Source of the DNA: Acinetobacter sp. ANC 4862
Lineage (GTDB): Bacteria > Pseudomonadota > Gammaproteobacteria > Pseudomonadales > Moraxellaceae
Assembly (NCBI RefSeq): GCF_004336635.1
Contig: NZ_SJXH01000002.1
Span: 1 to 64,000, forward strand
Reading direction: 5' to 3'
Length of the DNA stretch: 64,000 nt
A program made the position numbers and the translations under genes. The notes beneath the pieces were generated by a model, which did not search any database, had not been told where the DNA came from, and saw nothing but the letters and a program-made list of their open reading frames with translations. This document shows positions 63,600-64,000 of the stretch, in pieces (the stretch's first letter is position 1; each line of letters begins with the position of its first letter).

Positions 63600-64000
63600 T
63601 TATGCACGTTCTAAATAGTCACCAGTACGGGTATCTACACGAACGCTCTCATCTTGCTGTACGAATAATGGTACACGTACTACAGCACCAGTTTCGAGTT
63701 TCGCAGGTTTACCGCCACCACCAGAAGTATCACCACGTACGCCTGGATCAGTTTCAACGATTTTCAACACAACGAAGTTTGGTGCACTTACTGACAATGG
63801 AACACCATTGAAAAGCATAATTGTACATTTTTCGTTTGAATCGTCTTTCAACCATTTGGCAGCATCGCCCATCGCAGTTTTGTCAGCTGTGATTTGTTCG
63901 AAGCTTACTGGATCCATAAAGTTCCAAAGTTCGCCATCGTTATAAAGGTAATCCATTTCAACTTCAACAATGTCAGCACCTTCCAGTGTTTCATTGGATT
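63600..64000 (-). CDS. efp: Elongation factor P (5'-truncated by window edge)
   Basis: Relieves ribosome stalling at polyproline stretches. The last 133 codons are present; the frame stays open to the right edge ([15 protein letters not shown] before [15 protein letters not shown]). The OB-fold domains II and III are recognisable ([66 protein letters not shown] end). The N-terminal KOW-like domain with the modified Lys lies outside the window. Confidence 0.96.
   Translation of the reverse strand, partial: SNETLEGADIVEVEMDYLYNDGELWNFMDPVSFEQITADKTAMGDAAKWLKDDSNEKCTIMLFNGVPLSVSAPNFVVLKIVETDPGVRGDTSGGGGKPAKLETGAVVRVPLFVQQDESVRVDTRTGDYLERA

Overview
The window reads as chromosomal DNA of an Acinetobacter-type gammaproteobacterium. 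It is AT-rich, and several gene arrangements fit that genus: hisZ-purA, a fused tyrA-aroA, an 87-residue CsrA, a ybiB homologue, an LpoP-type gene beside PBP1B, and a MoxR/DUF58/TgpA operon. Most of it is ordinary housekeeping sequence. Accessory or decaying DNA sits at the left edge (transposase 3' end), near 4.4 kb, 25.6 kb and 45.1 kb (single-gene ruins), and between about 54.7 and 57.0 kb (remnants, an IS and an integrase stub beside tRNA-Val).

Layout. 0-8 kb: transposase tail, M48 lipoprotein protease, hisZ-purA, an Lrp-family regulator broken by an in-frame amber codon facing azlCD, and a GAPDH/Epd-like dehydrogenase. 8-20 kb: alaS, lysC, csrA, rnhB, cytochrome b561 flanked by two paralogous secreted proteins, adenine deaminase plus purine permease, yaaA and a small hydrolase. 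20-31 kb: an aromatic/histidine cluster pheA-hisC-tyrA/aroA, a fadD remnant, a DJ-1/PfpI protein, an acyl-CoA dehydrogenase, dctA, ybiB and an elaborate inverted-repeat element. 31-45 kb: a DUF1315 gene, nadK, PBP1B with an LpoP-like lipoprotein, a Nudix-ThiE-like fusion, a Fur-controlled hemP, ygiW-qseB-qseC, a GspE-like ATPase, an MgtC-like protein, trmO, fpr, two tandem small lipoproteins and a CadR-like MerR remnant. 45-54 kb: trhP with a ferredoxin, ahpF, a three-gene TelA-type operon and a beta-propeller protein. 54-64 kb: the tRNA-Val-linked remnant island, tgpA/DUF58/moxR, cstA with its small partner, and the 3' part of efp.

Working together: azlCD is a predicted branched-chain amino acid exporter whose likely repressor is truncated. 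The permease and adenine deaminase form a purine salvage pair. PheA, HisC and TyrA-AroA cover terminal aromatic synthesis. PBP1B and LpoP form a wall synthase and its activator. MoxR, DUF58 and TgpA form an envelope-associated ATPase/transglutaminase set.

The best candidates for something undescribed are the folded 30.7-30.9 kb element, the perfect 17-bp inverted repeat ahead of the purine permease, the paired Cys-containing proteins around cytochrome b561, and the TelA operon with its two unnamed partners. I saw no CRISPR array, rRNA, toxin-antitoxin pair or recognisable anti-phage system. All family calls come from reading the sequence without database searches.
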